DNA of 56,987 bases from Elusimicrobiota bacterium (lineage in GTDB: Bacteria > Elusimicrobiota > Elusimicrobia > JACQPE01): the NCBI GenBank assembly GCA_016180815.1, contig JACPAN010000028.1:1-56987 (forward strand), written 5' to 3'. Shown here piece after piece: positions 47,201 through 53,200 of the stretch. The translations under genes and the position numbers were made by a program. Positions within the stretch are counted from its first letter, which is position 1, and each line of letters opens with the position of its first letter. The notes under the pieces were generated by a model. The model worked only from the letters and a program-made list of their open reading frames with translations. It made no database searches and was not told the origin of the DNA.

Positions 47201-50200
47201 GATCGTAATTGACAATACGAGCCCCTCCTTTAGCGGAGCACAGGCGGTGCGTCTGGAAGCGGAGGATTCTAAGAACGTTGTAGATGGTTTAGAGAGCGCC
47301 AATGGCTCCCTGCGCCTGATTACCCGCGTTATAGCCGCTGATACTCCGGATGATTTCTGGACCATCCGTTATGAGGGGGACGTTCTTCCTAAAAACAACC
47401 AGCCTCCAATGAATGTCTTATTGCAAACAGGAAGAATTGGGGAGTCGTTGGAGAACGGAATTTACAGCTTATTAATCAATGATCCCTTTGTGCACAGCGA
47501 CGACACCAACGAATTATCTTGGTTTAACATAGGGCTTGACGAAATAGCCGGTTTTACCGTCGAAATTCGAACTAAACTGAAACTGGTCCCACATCCCGGC
47601 TCATCTTTTTTTGAAACGTCCCTCTTTGTAACGGGAGGCAGATCCAGGGTTAATTTAATTCTAAAACCAAATCAGGCTTGTTTCCGCATAGGTAATACCT
47701 TCCCCTGTGTTCCCGTAGATGTCCGGGAGTTCCACGTTTATCGAATAGTTTTAAAAGAAGGTCAGGTGGCGCTATATGTGGACGGGTCCAAGGCCTTGGA
47801 GGGGCCGGCACGCCTGGGAAGCCAGACCACTTCCAAGTTGCTATTAAATCTTTTTGCTTTTAACGCCAAGGATAACGGTTTAGAGATCGATTATCTGCGG
47901 ATGAATCCCACCACGCCCCTTGACCCGACCCCGAAGCTAGAGGGCAATTTAGCCGGAAGCGTGGAAACATCCTTTGTGTTCTTGCCGGAGGTTACAAAGA
48001 TCAATGGTTTTAAGGCGTTCGAGGACGTGAAGGAAGGGGAAATCCTACATGAGTTCTCCATGGACAGTTTAACTTTTCTGCCGGTTGCCCAGCTTTCCCA
48101 AGCGGATATAACTTCGGGAAAGATCAAGTTCCGCTCCACATTAAAGAGAAGCTCGCTGGAACAGGCCTCGCCTCTTTTGGACGGCGTTTCCTTCGAGCTT
48201 AAACGCGAGGTTTTGGTAAGCACCGCGGTAGTTGGACCCAAGCGCCCCTTGGCGGATATATTCTTTATCGGCTCGGAGCGGGTGATTAGCAGCCCCACCG
48301 TCACGATTGGAGGCTCTCCGGCGTTTGACGGTAATCTTCCGCCCAGCATGTCCTGGAAATTCCGTTTTACGGCAAAAGAGGAGAGTGTCTCCGGCCTTCA
48401 TCCTGTTGTTATTGAAGGTCTTGATTTAGCGGGCAACGTCGGGGAGGATCAAACCGGCAGACTTACGGTGGATACATTGCCGCCGGTGATTCAATTTGTT
48501 TCTCCGCGAGCCGGGGAGAAATTCGCGGCCACCGTTTCTTCGGTCGCAATACAGGTAACGCTCAACGATAATCTCGATCCTTCCCCTCAGTTGGCGCAGG
48601 ACATTCTATTGCGCCAAGTAGCCAATAAAGGGCTTAAACAAGGAGCCACGGTTTTTGTGGCTGCCAATGGAACCGGCATCGATCCTTTTGTCTTGGATGA
48701 CGGGCTTTGGGTAGCCGAGGCCAGCGCCCAGGATTGGGTATTTAATTCTACATTCGCAACTTCAGGAGTTTTTGAGGTGGTACATGATACTCTTGCCCCC
48801 AGAAGCATGGTGGAAGTAGGCGAGCCAAAAGTTGCCAAAGATGATTTGGTTTTTGTGAGCAAACGGTCCCGCAACTTTCTGACTTCCATTGATGATTTGG
48901 TTAAAGTAGGGGATGCTAGGGGTTTTGGGGTGGCTTTGCAGAAGTTTTCTCTTAATGGCCGAGCGCCAAAAGAGTTTATAAATCCGAACCCTGTGTCGGG
49001 GAGCTTATTTTCCAATCCCATTGCCTTGGAGGAGGAGGCGGATGGAGTCAAACTCATTTCTTTTACCGCCAGCGACCTGGTATCCAATCTGGAAGAAGAG
49101 AAATCCAAGAAATTAGCCTTGGATAATACGCCGCCCATGACGAAGCTCGAGGTTTCTACACCCGCCGTAACGGTTGATAGTATCACCGTGGTCAGCGCCA
49201 TAACCCCGATAGAATTTTTAGCCGATGATCCGGTTATTAATCAAGTGGCCGTAGGAATTGGAAGCACCAGCTTTAGGGTTGTCCTCGCAACAGAAACCAC
49301 GCCGGAGGAAATCCCCCTTGCTTTATTTAGCGCTGGCTTTACTTTGGCAGAGGGCCGTTACGCGATCCAGTTTAAATCCACAGATCTTTTGGAAAACGAA
49401 GAGCCAATCAATAAAGCAGAGATTCTCTCTGACGGTAGGCCGCCGGCAATCACCATAACTTCCCCAAAAGAAGGGGATAAATTTATTGCCACCATCAGTT
49501 CCATTCCCATTAATGTAATTGTAACGGATAACCTTGATCCCAATCCTCGGTTCACAAGATTGGAACTGACAGAACTGGAAAACAGGGGCCTTCTGCGGGG
49601 CGCAACCTCGCTCATCGTTCATTCCGGGGAATTCATCGATCCTTTTTCCATTGATGATGGATTGTGGGTTTTGAAGGCCCAGGCCAAGGATTGGGTGGAT
49701 AATTCGACGAAAGTGGTTTCCGGCGTTTTTGAGGTGATCCACGACATCCAACCGCCAAGAACAGCCATAAAAATGGGTGATCCCAAGGTTGAGGTTACAA
49801 CGGCAATACCTGGCACAACACCGGCCGATCCTGGCCTTATCTTTTTCACCAAGAACACGCCTTTGGTATTAGATTCTATTGATGATTTGATTTCAGTGGG
49901 GGATGAAATTGGACTTGGGGTGGCCTTGCAAAAGCTCCTGGTCAATGGCGTGGAGCGTTCCACTTTTGTTAATCCCAATCCCGGCCAAGGGGCAACGTTC
50001 ATCTCAAGCTTTACGCTGGCCGCAGACGAGGACGGGCTTTATACTTTAGGCTTTTTTGCCGATGACATCATCGGCAACAGGGAAGGCATTAAAATCGCCA
50101 CAGTCGCAGTGGACAACACCACGCCTCAAACTGTCATTGCCATTGGTACGCCCACGTTTGTCCTTGATTCCGTGAGATTCATCAATGCCGGTACCTTGAT

Positions 50201-53200
50201 CGGGTTCAACGCTGATGATCCCTTGGTCAATTCCGTGGCTGTGGGCGTCTCAACAACGGAGTTTAGGGTAGACGGCGCCCCTTTTGGTGTGTTTGCCTCA
50301 AGCTTTACCTTGTCTGAAGGAATAAGAACAGTTGACTTTAAAAGTACAGACAGGCTGGGCAATGAAGAAGCAATTAAAACCCAGCGGCTCCATGTGGACG
50401 CGACGCCCCCAATCACCAGCCTTAGAGCCAGTGCTCCCTTCTTTGAGAACGGCTTTGGCGGCTCTTTCCCTGATCAAGTCCCTGGGATCAAGCAATATGC
50501 CTTGCCCGGTTTTCTCTATCAACTGCCCTCTGTTGATCCCGTGGCAGAGGAAGTCGCCTCCGGGGTCTTGGTCACGCGCTACCGCAGCGTGCCGCTCGGC
50601 GCTCCCTTAGGTTCTTTGATCGAGCCCTCAGCCCAAGAAAAGGCCGCGATTGACTTTATCGCGGTTGATCCCTTGGACCCCAATGCCCCCTTTGGCACGG
50701 GGTTTTCCTTTGGTTTAGCCGAAGGCATACACAGAGTGGAGTTTAAGAGTTTTGACAATGTTTTGAATCTCGAGGTCCTTAAAGGGGTTACGGTTTATGT
50801 GGATGCCACGCCTCCCCAAAGCCAATTAATCATTTCTTCCCCCTGCGTTAGATCAGATGGGACCGTCATCAGCTCCAAGACCCCTCTAACCATCAACGCC
50901 AACGATCCCATTGTCAAGGACCTGGCCTCGGGCTTGGCCAAGAGCTTTTTTAAAGATTTCAATAATGCCGACTTTTTATCCCGCGACACCCGCTCCAACA
51001 CGGAAACGCCATTTTTTGTTTCCGCTTCCACCCCGGATGGCTTTGTTGATGTGAGGTTTTATTCCGTGGACAATGTGGGCAATAACGAGCAAGTCAAATC
51101 CAAAACCGTGGTTCTAGACAACACCCCGCCTATCATTGAGTTCATATCCCCAGTAACATCAACAGAAAACCCGGGACTCTGCAAGCTGGTGGGAGGGGAC
51201 CAAATCAGGGTTATCGGCACAGTCAAGGACAAGGGAACCCACTTAAACAATCAAATCTTCGATCATTTTGAGTCCTACAGGGTGGAGTTCGGCTTAGGGA
51301 GCGACCCCGTGAGCTTCACCACGATTATTGATACCGTTACACAAGTAAGTCTGGAAAACGCGGTCTTGGCAAGCTGGGACACTTCCAGTCTTCCGGAAGG
51401 CGTCTATACTTTAAAGATAACAGCCAAAGACTGCGTGGGCAATGAATCGGAGCAAAGAGTCCAGGTCATTGTTTCAAAACCCAAACTTTTATTATCTCTG
51501 GGCCGGCATGGACAAGGCTTAGGAGAGTTCAATCAGCCCAGCTACATTGCCGTGGACCCAAGAAACGGGGATTTCTGGGTTTCCGATCAAAACAATGACA
51601 GAATCCAGAAGTTTAACAGCTCGGGAACATTTTTACTTGCCATCGGCCCCAGTCCCTATCAGATCACAATAGGCACAAGCAGCAACAGCCCCCAGCTCTT
51701 TGACAACAGCGCAGGGATAACCGTTTCCAACTCCGCAGATAGCGCAAGCGCCTCAACAGCCTTAGGTTACCAAACCCTATCCCATAACCCCAACCATAAT
51801 CCTCCGGGGCAAGAGAACAATACAAATTCCAATGCCGGGGGAAACGACAACGGAAATGGGCAGGCAAATTCAAATGCAGGCGGTAATTCCAACGGCAACT
51901 CTCAAACAAATAACGGCAATGCCGGGGAAAATGGAAATGCCAACGGTCAAGGCAACGCGAACAGCAACTCCGGCGGCAATGGAAATACCCAGGGAGGCGG
52001 CAACAATCTCGCCGGCAACATGAATAAACCCACCGGAGTGGCGGTGGAGGCTTCCGGGGACCTCTATGCGGCGGACAGGAACAAGGACCGGGTTTTAGTC
52101 TTTAGCTCTACCGGAAGCATTATTAGGGAGCTGTCCGGAAACCCCTATAACTTTAACAAGCCTCATGGATTGGCTTTGGATTCCCAAGGCAATCTTTATG
52201 TTGCCGATAGAAACAATGACCGGATCGTTAAGATCAGCACGACTACAGGGGAAATCCTCCAGGCCGTCACAACAGCCATAGAGCAAGACTTTAATAAGCC
52301 CCAGGGGGTATTGGCCGTAGATTCCCAGAGCCAGCTCTATATCACGGACAGGAACAATGACCGGGTTTTAATTTTCTCTTCCACCGGAGGCTTTAAAAGG
52401 CAGCTTGGCAATGGTTCCGGATTATCCGCAGGGCAATTTAATAAGCCGGACGGTATAGCTATCAATGGCAAGGGTTTTGTTTATGTCAGCGATCAAAACA
52501 ACTCAAGAATCCAGAAGTTTGATCCCCAGGGGAATCCCCTTCTTGTTTTCTCCGTTCCCAAGAACGATCCAGAATCTTTAAATCACCCGGGGGGCCTGGC
52601 AGTCACCAAAGAAGGAGACTTGCTCGTTGCGGACTCTAATAACGCAAAGGTCAAGAAGTTTGGGGTTGAGGGAGAGTTGGTGGTAATTGCCAGCCAGGGG
52701 GAATCCGATCCCTCCCGGTCGGGACTGACAAAAGACGGTTCTCTAACAACCAAGGTATCTAAAACCGTTACCAAGACCTCCGGCGGCATTGTGGTTCACC
52801 CCCAGGGAGCCAAGGTGGAGATTCCGGCTAATGCCGTAGGCTCGGAAACCATTACGATTACGGTGGAGCCAAAAACAAAAGCGCCATCTGCCAAGGTTTC
52901 CATTGCGGGCAATGCAGCGCCCGCTGCCTCTGATAGTTCCTCTGGTCCATATTACCAAATCATTGGACAAGCCATAGAGTTCCAACCGGAAGGGACAACC
53001 TTTAATCAGCCGGTGACCCTAACCCTGCCGTACAATGCCGATGAACTGGCAGGAGCCAAGGAATCCGATCTTATAGTCGCCTATTACAATCCCCAGACCC
53101 AGCAATGGGAACCCTTGTCCGGCATCGCCATAGATACCGGTCTTAAACTGGCAAAAGCGCAAACGAATCACTTTAGCCTCTATGCGGTATTGGCTCCTAT

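Noticed and set aside
51664-52020. Possible CRISPR or minisatellite array in the Asn/Gly-rich tract
   Set aside because: The repeats are degenerate in-frame codon repeats with no constant spacer, so it is protein low complexity.
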